Source of the DNA: Euglena gracilis
Lineage: Eukaryota; Euglenida; Euglenophyceae; Euglenales
Direction: 5' to 3'
Length of the DNA: 64,000 nucleotides
NCBI GenBank assembly: GCA_039621445.1
Contig: CP154956.1
Span: 20,921,295 to 20,985,294 of the forward strand
Position numbers and translations under genes: made by a program. The notes beneath the pieces were generated by a model. It worked only from the letters and a program-made list of their open reading frames with translations, had not been told where the DNA came from and searched no databases. This document shows, one piece after another, positions 8,747-17,941 of the stretch. The first letter of the stretch is position 1, and every line of letters begins with the position of its first letter.

Positions 8747-9354
8747 AGACAGATGTTGGTCAAAAGAAAAGTTTGAAAAAAAAGAAGGCAGCAGCCCAGA
8801 AGGGGGCAGGAAAAGGGACCCCTTCGGTTCAACCCCAGGGAGTGCAAACCCAGGTTACCCCCCAGGGTGAGAACCCCAAAAAGAGAAAGGCTGATGCTTT
8901 GCAGTTGCTCCAGATGGTGTGTAAGACTTATCTTTTGCCAGTGCAGGGTTATGCAAACGAAATTCAAGCCCTTTTAGACACTAGGGCCGCCATCACTGCC
9001 GTTTCTAAGATATGTTTTCCATACAATAAAATTCAGCAAAGTGCTGCGGTACCCCTGCAGATCGGCAACGGTGAGTACATTTTTTCTGAAGGAGTGTGTG
9101 AGGTGAGCCTGGAGTTGGGACGGAAAATTCTAAAGCTTAAAGCGGTTGTTGTTGAAACAAATGCCTTCGAGGCAGTTTTGGGGACTGACTTTACTGAAAG
9201 TGAATTTTTTGGTGGGTTGCTGACCAGACCCCCCAGAATCATCATTGATGGTGAGGAGTTTTTACTTCAGAGCCATGATGGGGACCACACCATCAAAAGA
9301 ATGTTCAGACTTTTCAAGACAGAAAGCTACACTTTGGGGAAGACAGAGAAGTAA
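8743..9354 (+). pseudogene. pol: F1-c protease, active-site mutant
   Basis: A 203-codon frame equivalent to F1-b 2500-3086. The catalytic motif reads LLDTRAAITAVSK, with Arg for Gly in DTG, which should abolish retropepsin activity. The second motif EAVLGTDF is kept. A stop at 9354 (GKTEK-stop) separates it from the Dam-like domain, whereas F1-b is continuous. Confidence 0.75.
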
Positions 9355-9360
9355 ATAGAT

Positions 9361-9843
9361 GTGGATGAATTGAATATATCTGCGGGTCAGTCTTGCATTG
9401 ATCTTTTTGCAAACCACCTGAACCACACCCAGTCTTTGTACATGACAAAAGGGAATTCAGCCTACAGGTATTCATGGGAAAGGTTGTTGTGTGACATTGG
9501 TGCTTCCAAGTTTCTGTGGGCAAACCCCTCCTTCAGCCAACTAAGCAAAGTGGTGACCAAGTTGGCCTTGAAGAACAAAAATGGTCCTGGTGCACCAGAC
9601 TGGGTGGACCAGTACTGGTCCCCTGCTGGAAAGGGTGACAGTGGCCAGGGTGAAAATTTCAAGTGGGGTTCCCTTGTTGTGGGTGACGGTGCAAAAAGGT
9701 GCTGCCCCCTGTGGAACACTTTGTAGTGTGGGACTGTGCAAAGTGGATTTTTTGCTTTTGGACCCAAATTGTCAGTTGGCTCAGAACATTTCAAGAAATT
9801 GGAGTTTGGATGAACTGGGTGAGATTCAAATTTGGGTACCCAC
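9361..9843 (+). pseudogene. F1-c Dam-like domain, degraded
   Basis: Reads SCIDLFANHLNHTQSLYMTK and FLWANPSFSQLSKVVTKL, with NPSF replacing NPPF. It is frameshifted at several points (KLALKNKNGPGAPDWVDQYW). Sequence to 9843 matches the tail of the domain, and QH then begins. Confidence 0.75.
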
Positions 9844-10338
9844 CAGCCATGCCCCCAGATGGCGGGAACCCCAGCCCCGCGGAGCCCAAAGCTGCAGCAT
9901 CTTTCATCTAACACAGATCAAGTCCTCAAACGAGGCATGACATGGACCTGACTCAATGGTGGAGATAAAAAAAAGCAGAAGCAAGGACATGAACATGCGT
10001 TGCTACAGCTTCATCAACAGCAGCTCCAACAGAGCGGCAGCTGCAGCAAATGCTGCACAACCAAACCAGACTCCTGCAGCCACCCCTCGACATCCCAGAA
10101 CCCACCACCTCTCCATATTACCCAGGCCATCGACAAGATGATCGACCTCAACCAATTTCATCGTCACCCTCTACTTAATCATCACCCTCCTCAGCATCAT
10201 CATCATCATGCAGCCAGGTGAAACGACCCACAGTCAGGAAAGGTGCACATCGACATCATCATCGACATCACGGACATCGCCCTCTAAAAAATACACGAAA
10301 CACCACACTCTTCACATTGCTGCGATATCTCATTTCGC

Positions 10339-10713
10339 ATGAAGCCACCCCCCCCTCCTTATGAGTTGGAATCCCACAGGTCTGGGGGGAGACACCCCCA
10401 GAAACTGGAAAACATCCCGACAAGGGAATTGATGAGCCAGATGGCCCAATCATGTTTGAAACAGAAAGACATCCAGAAGTATCTGGGACCACCCCCACTC
10501 CCAAATGGGTCGGGACTGGAACAGCCCAAAAAGGCGAATACAACTGAAGTGGGGGAACCGGGGAGCCCTTTCAGATTAGCAGCTGCTGGAGAGGTGACCC
10601 CCAGCATCGGCGGGGTGGGGGCCAAGGCTCAGCCCCGCCCGTCGCCAGCAGGGAGGAGACCCCCAAGCCGGCCCAACCCCCCAATGGGGAACGGAGGACC
10701 CCACAGCAGATGA
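10339..10713 (+). pseudogene. QH Gly/Pro-rich segment
   Basis: A 124-codon frame containing RSGGRHPQKLENIPTRELMS, SCLKQKDIQK and LAAAGEVTP, the plus-copy equivalent of 1000-1500. It is broken from the upstream Gln/His part (9950-10340, itself riddled with short deletions) and from the next segment. Confidence 0.4.
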
Positions 10714-10732
10714 AAGCGAGGCTGGGGGCCCC

Positions 10733-11113
10733 TTGTTCCCTCTGCCGGCCTCCCTGCTTGACCTGGCCCAGGAAAGTGGCCCCGGCTGGAACAACTCGGC
10801 CCCCTTCCGCATCTTCGTAGCACCCCCCCCTCGGCCTCCCTATGCCTGGGATGGTACTCAGTGGGAGTACGGCGCCACGTTCGTCGGTTGCTGGGTGGAA
10901 CAGCCGCCCGGGTTGTGGCAGGAAACGGTGCCAGCCCCTCCCCCAAGCCCGGAGGAAGTCCACAAGCCCCCCCGCGGTCAGAGGGCCGCCCCTGCGGACG
11001 GCCCCCCCGGGAGGAACTCCGCGCCAAATTTTTGGCTCGGAGGGAGAGCAGGCGGCAGGCAGGGGGGGAGACCTGGCCCGAAAAGGTGGCCCGCACCTTA
11101 CGGCTCCTCATAG
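10733..11113 (+). pseudogene. QH middle segment
   Basis: A 126-codon frame: LPASLLDLAQESGPGWNNSA, then PYAWDGTQWEYGATFVGCWV and VHKPPRGQRAAPADGPPGR. It is identical to the minus copy up to 10858 and shows what the F1-a LTR interrupted. Coding continues in the next frame near 11010. Confidence 0.4.
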
Positions 11114-11646
11114 ATCGGTGGGAAGTCCACGGCCGGGAGCTGGACTTCGTGCGCCGTCACCGCTTGTGGGGCGCCCCCCTGGAGAGCGTAAGGGCGCCAG
11201 CCGCTGCACCGCCTCCCTCGCCTTGCCCGCGCCGCATCCCGACCAGGAGGGAGGCCATCCGCCTCGCTCAGGCGCTCCATGCCCAGCGCCCGGGTCATCC
11301 TCGGGAGCAGGGCCTCCAGTGGTCGCCCCCCCCCCCGGCGCGGCCGAAACGGCCGCCCCCAGCTGTCCCACCACCTCACCCATCGCCGGCACGACCCCTT
11401 ATCGGGCCCAGGAAACGCCTCGCCACCTACCCCCCGGTGGCGTGCACGGCAGCGTGGACGTACATCCCCGACCGCCCTCCTCCCGGGCTGCACAAAGTGT
11501 GCTGCCTTCGCTGCACGTGGACGGACATAGAGGTGCTCTATCACCGCCAGAACAAGGCAGTGTCGACTCGTGCACCCTACCTGTCTTGTGCCGCGCTGCC
11601 TTACCAGGGGCGGGGGGGGAAATCTGTTGACATGTGGAGACGTTGA
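10861..11646 (+). CDS. QH Arg-rich region before the 2A
   Basis: A 261-codon frame whose useful part starts about residue 45: REELRAKFLARRESRRQAGG, RTLRLLIDRWEVHGRELDFV, a Pro/Arg tract, then HKVCCLRCTWTDIEVLYHRQ and LSCAALPYQG, a possible zinc site. A G-run (11609-11619) moves the reading into the 2A frame; in this frame it ends KSVDMWRR. Its role is unknown. The position upstream of a 2A resembles ORF1 proteins of 2A-bearing non-LTR elements. Confidence 0.4.
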   Translation: MGVRRHVRRLLGGTAARVVAGNGASPSPKPGGSPQAPPRSEGRPCGRPPREELRAKFLARRESRRQAGGETWPEKVARTLRLLIDRWEVHGRELDFVRRHRLWGAPLESVRAPAAAPPPSPCPRRIPTRREAIRLAQALHAQRPGHPREQGLQWSPPPPARPKRPPPAVPPPHPSPARPLIGPRKRLATYPPVACTAAWTYIPDRPPPGLHKVCCLRCTWTDIEVLYHRQNKAVSTRAPYLSCAALPYQGRGGKSVDMWRR

Positions 11647-11932
11647 GTCTAATCCCGGGCACTGGTGTCTTCCAGGACCGGACTCTGGAGACCTCCTGCA
11701 CATCCTACGCAGCCTCCAAATGAGTGACCTGTGTCTCATACGGCTCACCGACATGCCCCTGCCGGGCCCTGACGGGGGGCGACCCGCGCCGTTGCTGCCT
11801 ACCTACTACTGCGTCCGGTGCACCCTCTGCGGGTCTCACACTACTACGTCTGGAGCCGGTTGGTGCCTGCAGCACCAGTCCAGCTGCCCAGTGCTGTCGG
11901 AAGCAGAGTGGGGTTCCCTTGTTTGTGGGTGA
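11570..11932 (+). pseudogene. QH 2A-like peptide (NPGH) and following Cys motif
   Basis: Contains NLLTCGDVESNPGH (11621-11662). All residues of the 2A consensus D-x-E-x-N-P-G-P are present except the final Pro, which is His, so ribosome skipping is not expected. Downstream, TYYCVRCTLCGSHTTTSGAG and CLQHQSSC form a Cys/His cluster. The frame runs into F1 at 11907. Confidence 0.6.
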
Positions 11933-12131
11933 CAGGAGCAAAAAGGTGCTACCCTCCCCCCTGTGGAACACTTTTGTGAGTGTGGTGGACACTGTGCAAT
12001 TCAAAGTGGACTTTGAGCTTTTGGACCCCAAAATTGTCAGTTGGCTCAGAAAAGTTTCAAGGAATTGGAGTTTGGATGAACTGAGAGGTGAGATTCGAAA
12101 GTACCCCACACAGGATTATTGATAAGCTCAA
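11907..12131 (+). pseudogene. Repeated tail of the F1 Dam-like domain
   Basis: A second copy of 9650-9843 and closer to F1-b: SGVPLFVGDRSKKVLPSPLW, VDTVQFKVDFELLDPKIVSW, then DELRGEIRKYPTQDY and stop. It shows GAG where F1-b has a stop. F1 resumes here after QH. Confidence 0.75.
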
Positions 12132-12953
12132 GTGGATTTCCCAGTTCTTCCTGATGTTCCCCCCCAGCAGCAGGCACCCCAGCCTGCCAGTCCACCTGCA
12201 GACAAGCAAATTTTTGAAAGTCCAAGTTTTCCTTTGGAGAATATTCCCCCCAAGGAATCAGATGAAAAGGTGAAAGAATGGTTGGACAATGTGGTGGTGT
12301 TTGAACCAATGAATGAGAATGAAAACATCAGTTTTTTGGCTGAGTTGACCAAGGACATTGAAAGTGAGCTCAGTCTTTTTCAGGAGGTGAGAAAAGATGT
12401 GGAGGTGATGTTTTTCCAGCTGGCCCAACCTGTGGAAGATGTTCAGTTTGCAAAACCTGTGAAAACTCCCAAGGCAACAATCAAGATGGATGAACTCAAA
12501 AGCATTTCCCAAGTTTTGCATGAAAAGATTTGGACTTTGGAAGCCCAGAAAAAGGCTGATGAAAAAAGCAGCAAATTGTTTACTGAGAATCTGAGTGGAG
12601 AGATTGAAGAAGAAGTTGAGAAATTAAGAGACCACCCCAGGTTGTTTGAGCTTTTGGTGAAATTTTTTGATGTATTTGGACCATTGCCCACAATTTCTGA
12701 GTCTTCCCCCCTGCCTGTTTTGATGGACATTGAGCTAAAGCCTGAATGGGAAGGCAAACCCCTAAGGCAAAAGTGTTGGCCCATGCCCCAGGAGGATGAA
12801 AAAGAAATTGACCTTCAGTGTGAAGAATTGCTAAAGTCAGGGTTGATTGAGCAATTCCCAGTTGGTGAAATCCCTCAGGTGTGCAGCCCACATTTGTGGC
12901 GGAGAAAAAAGGGTCAAGTACCAGAAGGATGGTCAGCCATTATGGAAAATTGA
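12132..12953 (+). CDS. pol: F1-c pol: linker and RT N-terminus
   Basis: A 273-codon frame. A Pro/Gln-rich start is followed by acidic helical linker, then RLFELLVKFFDVFGPLPT, LPVLMDIELKPEWEGKPLRQ, CWPMPQEDEKEIDLQCEELL and KSGLIEQFP, the palm-entry segment of Ty3/gypsy RT. The frame is lost near 12890 (PHLWRRKKGQVPEGW) and continues in the next feature. No ATG is obvious at the start, so it may be expressed by frameshifting from the protease frame. Confidence 0.75.
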   Translation: MDFPVLPDVPPQQQAPQPASPPADKQIFESPSFPLENIPPKESDEKVKEWLDNVVVFEPMNENENISFLAELTKDIESELSLFQEVRKDVEVMFFQLAQPVEDVQFAKPVKTPKATIKMDELKSISQVLHEKIWTLEAQKKADEKSSKLFTENLSGEIEEEVEKLRDHPRLFELLVKFFDVFGPLPTISESSPLPVLMDIELKPEWEGKPLRQKCWPMPQEDEKEIDLQCEELLKSGLIEQFPVGEIPQVCSPHLWRRKKGQVPEGWSAIMEN

Positions 12954-13207
12954 ATGCCAGAAGCAAGGCACATGCAGGTTATTTGCCAAGCATGGAGGTT
13001 TTGATTGAAAGTTTGGCCAAATGTCGCTGGAAAAGTACCCTGGACATGAGGAGTGGGTATTGGCAAATCACAATCACAAAAAGAGCAGCAAATTTGTCTG
13101 CATTTTGCATTCCGTCTGGGAGGTGTTTTCGTCCCAAAAGGATGACGTTTGGCCTAAGTAACGCACCGGGTATTTTTCAGGAGTTGATGGAAATTCTAAC
13201 CTTCTAA
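12881..13207 (+). CDS. pol: F1-c reverse transcriptase fingers/palm
   Basis: A 108-codon frame: KKGSSTRRMVSHYGKLNARS, KSTLDMRSGYWQITITK (motif A Asp), SAFCIPSGRCFRPKRMTFGL and SNAPGIFQELMEI (motif B). It ends at an in-frame TAA (13205-13207). F1-d has a TAA at the same place. RT synthesis continues in the same frame after the stop. Confidence 0.8.
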   Translation: MQPTFVAEKKGSSTRRMVSHYGKLNARSKAHAGYLPSMEVLIESLAKCRWKSTLDMRSGYWQITITKRAANLSAFCIPSGRCFRPKRMTFGLSNAPGIFQELMEILTF

Positions 13208-13219
13208 TGCAAAACGGAT

Positions 13220-13786
13220 TTGAGGGTGAGAGAGATTTTGAAGGATGGACACCTGGCTTCTTTTTTCGATGACACAGGGGTTGGTGCAAACTCTGAAGAG
13301 GATCATTTGTATCTTTTGGAAAAGTGGTTTGAAGTTTGCAGAAAGAACCAAGTGAGAATCAAATTGAGCAAATGTTCCTTTCTGAATCAGTCCATTGACT
13401 ATTTGGGTTTCTCGTTGGGATGGGGAATGTGGCAGGCAAACAAAAGAAACATTGAACCAATTCTGAGTTTTCGAGTTCAGAATCAAAGGGATTTGAGGCG
13501 AATTTTGGGAGCCATGAATTTCTACCGAAGACACGTGAAAGGTTTTACTTTTGACTCAGCCCCGCTCACAGATCTTCTGAAAAAGAATGTGAAATGGAGG
13601 TGGACTGAAAAGGAGGAGAGTTGTTTGAACGCTTTGAAAAGGAAGTTGTCATCTCTTGATGTGTTCGGTACCCCCAGGAGTTCAGGAGAGATTGTTTTGG
13701 TGACTGACAGTTCGGATTTGGGAGGTGGTTCAGCATTGTTTCAGTGGCAAACCCTCCAACAAACACAAATTCCTGAGAATTTTTGA
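13220..13786 (+). CDS. pol: F1-c RT C-terminus and RNase H start
   Basis: A 188-codon frame, the same frame as the previous feature. ILKDGHLASFFDDTGVGANS holds FFDD for the usual YxDD. Then KCSFLNQSIDYLGFSLGWGM, RRILGAMNFYRRHVKGF and LVTDSSDLGGGSALFQ, the first RNase H Asp. A frameshift at 13786 follows. Confidence 0.8.
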   Translation: MRVREILKDGHLASFFDDTGVGANSEEDHLYLLEKWFEVCRKNQVRIKLSKCSFLNQSIDYLGFSLGWGMWQANKRNIEPILSFRVQNQRDLRRILGAMNFYRRHVKGFTFDSAPLTDLLKKNVKWRWTEKEESCLNALKRKLSSLDVFGTPRSSGEIVLVTDSSDLGGGSALFQWQTLQQTQIPENF

Positions 13787-13907
13787 ACAAGTGGTGTGAA
13801 GGTGGATGGAACCCTGAAAACAACTACCCCAGTGAAATGAGGTTGGTGCCCTTGGGACACTACAACTGGAAATGGAGTGAGGCAAGACCACCTGGGAAAA
13901 GGAAATT

Positions 13908-14618
13908 TTGAGTGGTGTGCTGACCATTGCTTCACAAACAAGGATTTTGCAAAATCTGCCAATTGTGTGGATGACAGACAATGAGGCAGCCACCTCTTTT
14001 CTGAAGGGTGAACCCTCCCTCAACAAAAGACTGAGAAGGATGTATGTGTTTTTGCACCAGTTCAAACTGAATATCGTTCATGTGGCAGGTTGCAAAAATG
14101 AATTGTGTGATTTTTTGTCTCGTGCTGATTTTGAGAACAAATTTGAAATTCATTTTGAGGAAGAAGCAAGGAACACTTTTCAGAAAATGGATGTGCAGCT
14201 TGACCTGTTTTTGCAGAAGATTTTCAGTTTGTCCCACAGAGTGCAAATGTCAGAAAAGGATTATTTGGATTCAGAGCTGAAGGATTTTTGGGAAAAAGTG
14301 GAGGTTTCAAAACCCTGTTTCATTGACAATGAGTTTTGGTTCAGATCTGCCAAGGCCATGTATTGTGAAGGAAAATTGGTTGTTCCATCTCATTTGTTGA
14401 AGGTTTGTTTGGATGAATGTCACAAGGCAAGCAACCATGTTGGTGCTGAAAGGACTTTGTTGTTCTTTTTGAGCCATTTTCAGTCCAAGGTTTCCAAGAA
14501 AGACATGTTGGAAATTTGCAGGGCCATTGTGATGACATGTAAAATTTGCACCCTTTCAAAACAAAACCGTCCCAGTGACCGTGGAAAGTTCTTTACCGAT
14601 TCCAACAGTGAGCAATGA
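13908..14618 (+). CDS. pol: F1-c RNase H C-terminus and integrase zinc domain
   Basis: A 236-codon frame. RNase H residues: VWMTDNEAATSFLKG (Asp), HVAGCKNELCDFLSRA (last Asp). The Glu of KEI is in the broken stretch 13786-13908. Integrase HHCC: CHKASNHVGAERTL and VMTCKICTLSKQNR (H-x4-H...C-x2-C). A frameshift near 14588 precedes the catalytic core. Confidence 0.75.
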   Translation: MSGVLTIASQTRILQNLPIVWMTDNEAATSFLKGEPSLNKRLRRMYVFLHQFKLNIVHVAGCKNELCDFLSRADFENKFEIHFEEEARNTFQKMDVQLDLFLQKIFSLSHRVQMSEKDYLDSELKDFWEKVEVSKPCFIDNEFWFRSAKAMYCEGKLVVPSHLLKVCLDECHKASNHVGAERTLLFFLSHFQSKVSKKDMLEICRAIVMTCKICTLSKQNRPSDRGKFFTDSNSEQ

Positions 14619-15600
14619 AGTTTTGTGTTTGGATTTTGTGCAAATGGACCCCTACAATGGTTTTGATTATGTGCTGACTTTGGTCGACAATTTGTCCCAT
14701 TTTTGCCAATTCATCCCCACACAGGAAACGGTAACCGGAGAAGGTGTTTTGAGGCTTATTTTGGACCGGTGGATTTCTGTTTTTGGAAAACCGTCTGTTG
14801 TAAGGTCTGACAACGACGTGCGATTCAGACAGCCCAGTGGTTTTTACCAGACAGCCCTGAAAGCTCTCGACGTGAAATTATCGTTTTCTCTGCCCCGGAA
14901 CCCCCGATCAAACGGTTTGGTTGAAAATGTCAATAAAATGTTCTTGCAGAATATGCGAGCATTGATTCTGTCTTCCAAGGACAAAAATTGGGTTCAGCTG
15001 ATCCCGTATTGCACATTTTTGATGAATTCGCAGATTACCCCCACGACAATGTTGTCACCCCATGAAATGTTTTTGTGCAGACCAGCTTGGAGGTTGGAAT
15101 TACCCCCAGAACCGGTGACAAATCCAGAAACCCATTCTTGGCTTTTGACCCAGATGGAGATTCAAGAAAGAGCTTCCCAGAGATTGAAAGAATTGAGGAA
15201 AAAAGATTTTGAGAGTGCCAACAAAGGGAGGGTACCAGCAAAAATTGAAGAAGATGACTATGTTTTGGTGCTCAACAAAAGATGGCCAAACAAATCATGG
15301 CCCAAGCTTTCCCCGCCCTGGCAAGGACCTTTTAGGGTTCTGAAATCAAGGTTCAATTCAGTGCAAATTGCAAGTAGTCCATCTTTGGGAGGGGTCATTG
15401 ATGTTTCTTTGGGTTTGTGCAAAAAGTGGGAGGTTGCTTTGCAAGAAAAAAGCCTTTTGGAAGAAGACCCAGACCTTTTGACCGGTGATGTGGTTGTGGG
15501 AGACCCAGTGGAGGGTGACACCCCCATGCCAGACCAGGGAGGGGATCCCCCTCTTCAGATGTCAGAAGAAGAACAAGCAAGCACAGGGTGGTTACGAGGT
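14575..15600 (+). CDS. pol: F1-c integrase core and C-terminal domain
   Basis: DDE integrase: CLDFVQMDPYNG (first Asp), VVRSDNDVRFRQP (second Asp), RSNGLVENVNKMF (Glu). C-terminal SPPWQGPFRVLKSRFNSVQ is a GPY/F-type module. It would join element DNA to the chromosome. The open frame runs on to 15732, but everything after about 15590 is antisense NL sequence, so the native stop is lost. Confidence 0.85.
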
Positions 15601-16273
15601 GTTGCAGCCCCATTCCAAGTCGTCCAGGTACCAAGCGTGCCAGCCACATATGGAGTGGAGTTCTTCCACCAGTCCTTGAACGGCAAGGGCGAAAGCGGCA
15701 GGGCCACAAGGATCCCCTTGCTGGACCCCTGATTTACTTCGGAGGTAAGTATCCCCCAAGAAGAGACTGGAGTGTTCTGCATAACATGTTTCCAGCTAGG
15801 TGACCATTTCGGGGCATCTTTCTCTTGCCGCTTCAAATAAGGCATCACGGCGGATACGGTTGAACGCGTTGCTGAAGTCTAGCTGTAGCACGCCCCAATC
15901 AGCGGCCTGTGTGCTGCATAGGGTGGTTACGAGGTGTTGCAGCCCCATTCCAATCAAGCCACAAGCGTCGCGTCAGCCCACGCCAAATTTTCCGGGCATT
16001 CCTTCGCAGTGAATTTGCGAACCGCGGGCTGTCGCATCAGCACCTTTCCGACCAATCTGCGCAGACATTCTCCCGACGCGATCGGCCTTGTTCCTTCGTG
16101 TTCCGGGTCCAAGGGTGGAGGCAGCAAGTTACCGGCTTCGTTCACTTGTGCAGGGTGCTTCGCCTTTCGCAGGGCTGTCAAGCGTGCGGAGGCCAAGATT
16201 TCGGCGGCCCCGACGGGCCCCCCGTCGTTGATGCTTTTGAAGGCAAATGTTGCCAGTCCCTCGAGTAAGGATT
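15589..16273 (-). mobile_element. NL fragment between F1-c and F1-d
   Basis: It opens with ~32 bp matching 6834-6866 (gtggttacgaggtgttgcag), then jumps back and runs 15620-16273, matching 6531-7185. That 32 bp therefore appears twice, at 15589 and about 15918. It encodes (minus) RT motifs MGLQHLVTTL and LLEGLATFAF. It ends ggatt (16269-16273), the F1 target site. Confidence 0.8.
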
Positions 16274-16464
16274 TGCGGACTATTTACAAACCGCCTGGAC
16301 CGAACTTTGTATTCCTAATTCGAACCTTTCCTCCTGTGCAGTCTGCTGGCTCTGGTTATGTCTTTACATTGATTGTGTTACGTCTTTGGGGACAATTGGG
16401 ATATCAAGAAAAATTGGGAATCCGAGGATTTCAATAAAAATAAAAGAATATTCTGAGACGTCCA
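16274..16464 (+). repeat. F1-d 5' LTR
   Basis: 191 bp, preceded by ggatt and the same NL flank as 7186. An identical flank at three LTRs means local amplification after insertion, not three insertions. Confidence 0.9.
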
Positions 16465-16908
16465 AAGTTGGTCGCAGAGGTTTGTTGTTCCAATCGTCCA
16501 AGACGTCTTCGAGGAGATTCAACATTGTTTCACTGGTTATTGAAGTTCCAGAAGTTGGTGTTCCTGAAGGCAAGGTTAACCGAGTTGCTGGTACAGAACA
16601 ACATCTTCAACAGGAAGTTGACATTGAGGCTGTGGTGAACAAGTTCACAGTGGAGAGTTTGTCAACAGTTGTTGTATTGATTATTTGGTTGAGGAAGTTT
16701 GTAAGTGGTGTTGTTCACCTTGCTGTCCAGAACAAGATCCTGGTGGAGGCAAGTTCTTCATCATCTTGCTGACCTGGTCCTGAACCAAGTGGTTGGTTTT
16801 CTGTTCTGGTTTCTTCAGTTTTTGTTTACCTTTTTGGGTTGGCCAGTGTTTCTGTTTCTCCCAGTTTTCAGAGCCAGTGGTTGAGTTTTTTGCAAGTGAT
16901 CTGCAGAA
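16465..16908 (+). other. F1-d leader
   Basis: Untranslated leader matching 7377-7819. The candidate primer-binding site TGGTCGCAGAGG starts at 16469. Confidence 0.6.
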
Positions 16909-17244
16909 ATGTCCTTCATTGAAGATTTGGAAAGAAGGTTGCAAGAATTGGAAATCAAATCAGCCAGCAGCAGTCAGTCTGTGTTTACCCCTGTGAACCC
17001 CATCACCCAGGAAGAAACATTTCTGAAGCAAATGGTGGAACCAAATTCCAGCAACCCCAGCCAAAGTTCAACCCAAAGTTCAAGATTACCCCCTGTGAAA
17101 TTGCCAGAGTTTGATGGCACAAATTGGCCAGAGTTTTTGAAAGATTTTGGCAGATGGTTGAGGTTAACTGATGCTGTTGCATTTGGAAATGTCCAGAAAA
17201 AGGATTGGCTGTTGGAATGTTGTGGATTTCCCAGTTCTTCCTGA
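16909..17244 (+). pseudogene. gag: F1-d truncated gag
   Basis: ATG at 16909. It matches F1-c gag for about 104 codons to DWLLECC, then shifts into pol linker DNA out of frame (GFPSSS-stop). The join ttggaatgttg/tggatttccc lacks gag from CTPKVKK onward, so no capsid C-terminus or zinc knuckle is made. Confidence 0.85.
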
Positions 17245-17941
17245 TGTTCCCCCCCAGCAGCAGGCACCCCAGCCTGCCAGTCCACCTGCAGACAAGCAAA
17301 TTTTTGAAAGTCCCAGTTTTCCTTTGGAGAATGTTCCCCCCAAGGAATCAGATGAAAAGGTGAAAGAATGGTTGGACAATGTGGTGGTGTTTGAACCAAT
17401 GAATGAGCATGAAAAATTCAATTTTTTGGCTGAGTTGACCAAGGACATTGAAAGTGAGCTGAGTCGTTTTCAGGAGGTGAGAAAAGATGTGGAGGTGATG
17501 TTTTTCCAGCTGGCCCAACCTGTGGAAGATGTTCAGTTTGCAAAACCTGTGAAAACTCCCAAGGCAACAATCAAGATGGATGAACTCAAAAGCATTTCCC
17601 AAGTTTTGCATGAAAAGATTTGGACTTTGGAGGCCCAGAAAAAGGCTGATGAAAAAAGCAGCAAATTGTTTACTGAGAATCTGAGTGGAGAGTTTGAAAA
17701 AGAAGTTGAGAAATTCAGAGACCACCCCAGGTTGTTTGAGCTTTTGGTGAAAATTTCTGATGTTTTTGGACCATTGCCCACAATTTCTGAGTCTTCCCCC
17801 CTGCCTGTTTTGAGGGACATTGAGCTAAAGCCTGAATGGGAAGGCAAACCCCTAAGGCAAAAGTGTTGGCCCATGCCCCAGGAGGATGAAAAAGAAATTG
17901 ACCTTCAGTGTGAAGAATTGCTAAAGTCAAGGGTTGATTGA
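17223..17941 (+). CDS. pol: F1-d pol linker and RT N-terminus
   Basis: Equivalent to 12132-12850: VDFPVLPDVPPQQQAP through KPLRQKCWPMPQ to EELLKSR, where an extra base near 17930 shifts the frame. The open frame extends back to 17171 through antisense-like gag reading, which is incidental. Confidence 0.75.

Larger units (their letters stand above)
9844..11906 (+). mobile_element. QH element insert (plus copy)
   Basis: About 2.06 kb of GC-rich DNA unlike F1. It starts agccatgcccccagatggcg, as in the minus copy (2088). It encodes, across frameshifts, the Gln/His-rich start (9950-10540), a Gly/Pro-rich region, an Arg-rich segment, a Cys motif and a 2A-like peptide followed by another Cys motif. 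It is flanked by a repeated ~200 bp of F1. A non-LTR element with its 5' part kept and 3' part lost is the best guess. Confidence 0.55.
7186..15588 (+). mobile_element. F1-c LTR retrotransposon, QH-interrupted, no 3' LTR
   Basis: 5' LTR, leader, gag, protease, Dam-like domain, QH insert (9844-11906), then RT, RNase H and integrase, in Ty3/gypsy order. About 215 bp (9650-9843) is repeated at 11907-12120 on the far side of QH. At its 3' end the coding sequence joins NL DNA at aagcacagggtggttacg, with no polypurine tract or LTR. F1-d ends at the same junction, so the 3' truncation is ancestral to both. Confidence 0.85.

Noticed and set aside
8133-12133. A spliced intron explaining the F1-d deletion
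   Set aside because: Boundaries would be CA...AG and the product is out of frame.
13205-13207. Host stop-codon reassignment
   Set aside because: Only isolated stops (TAA here, TAG after KVDF in F1-b) and clear functional stops elsewhere; ordinary mutation suffices for now.
15600-15732. C-terminal extension of F1-c integrase
   Set aside because: These codons are antisense NL sequence beyond the junction; F1-d stops at 20672 at the same point.
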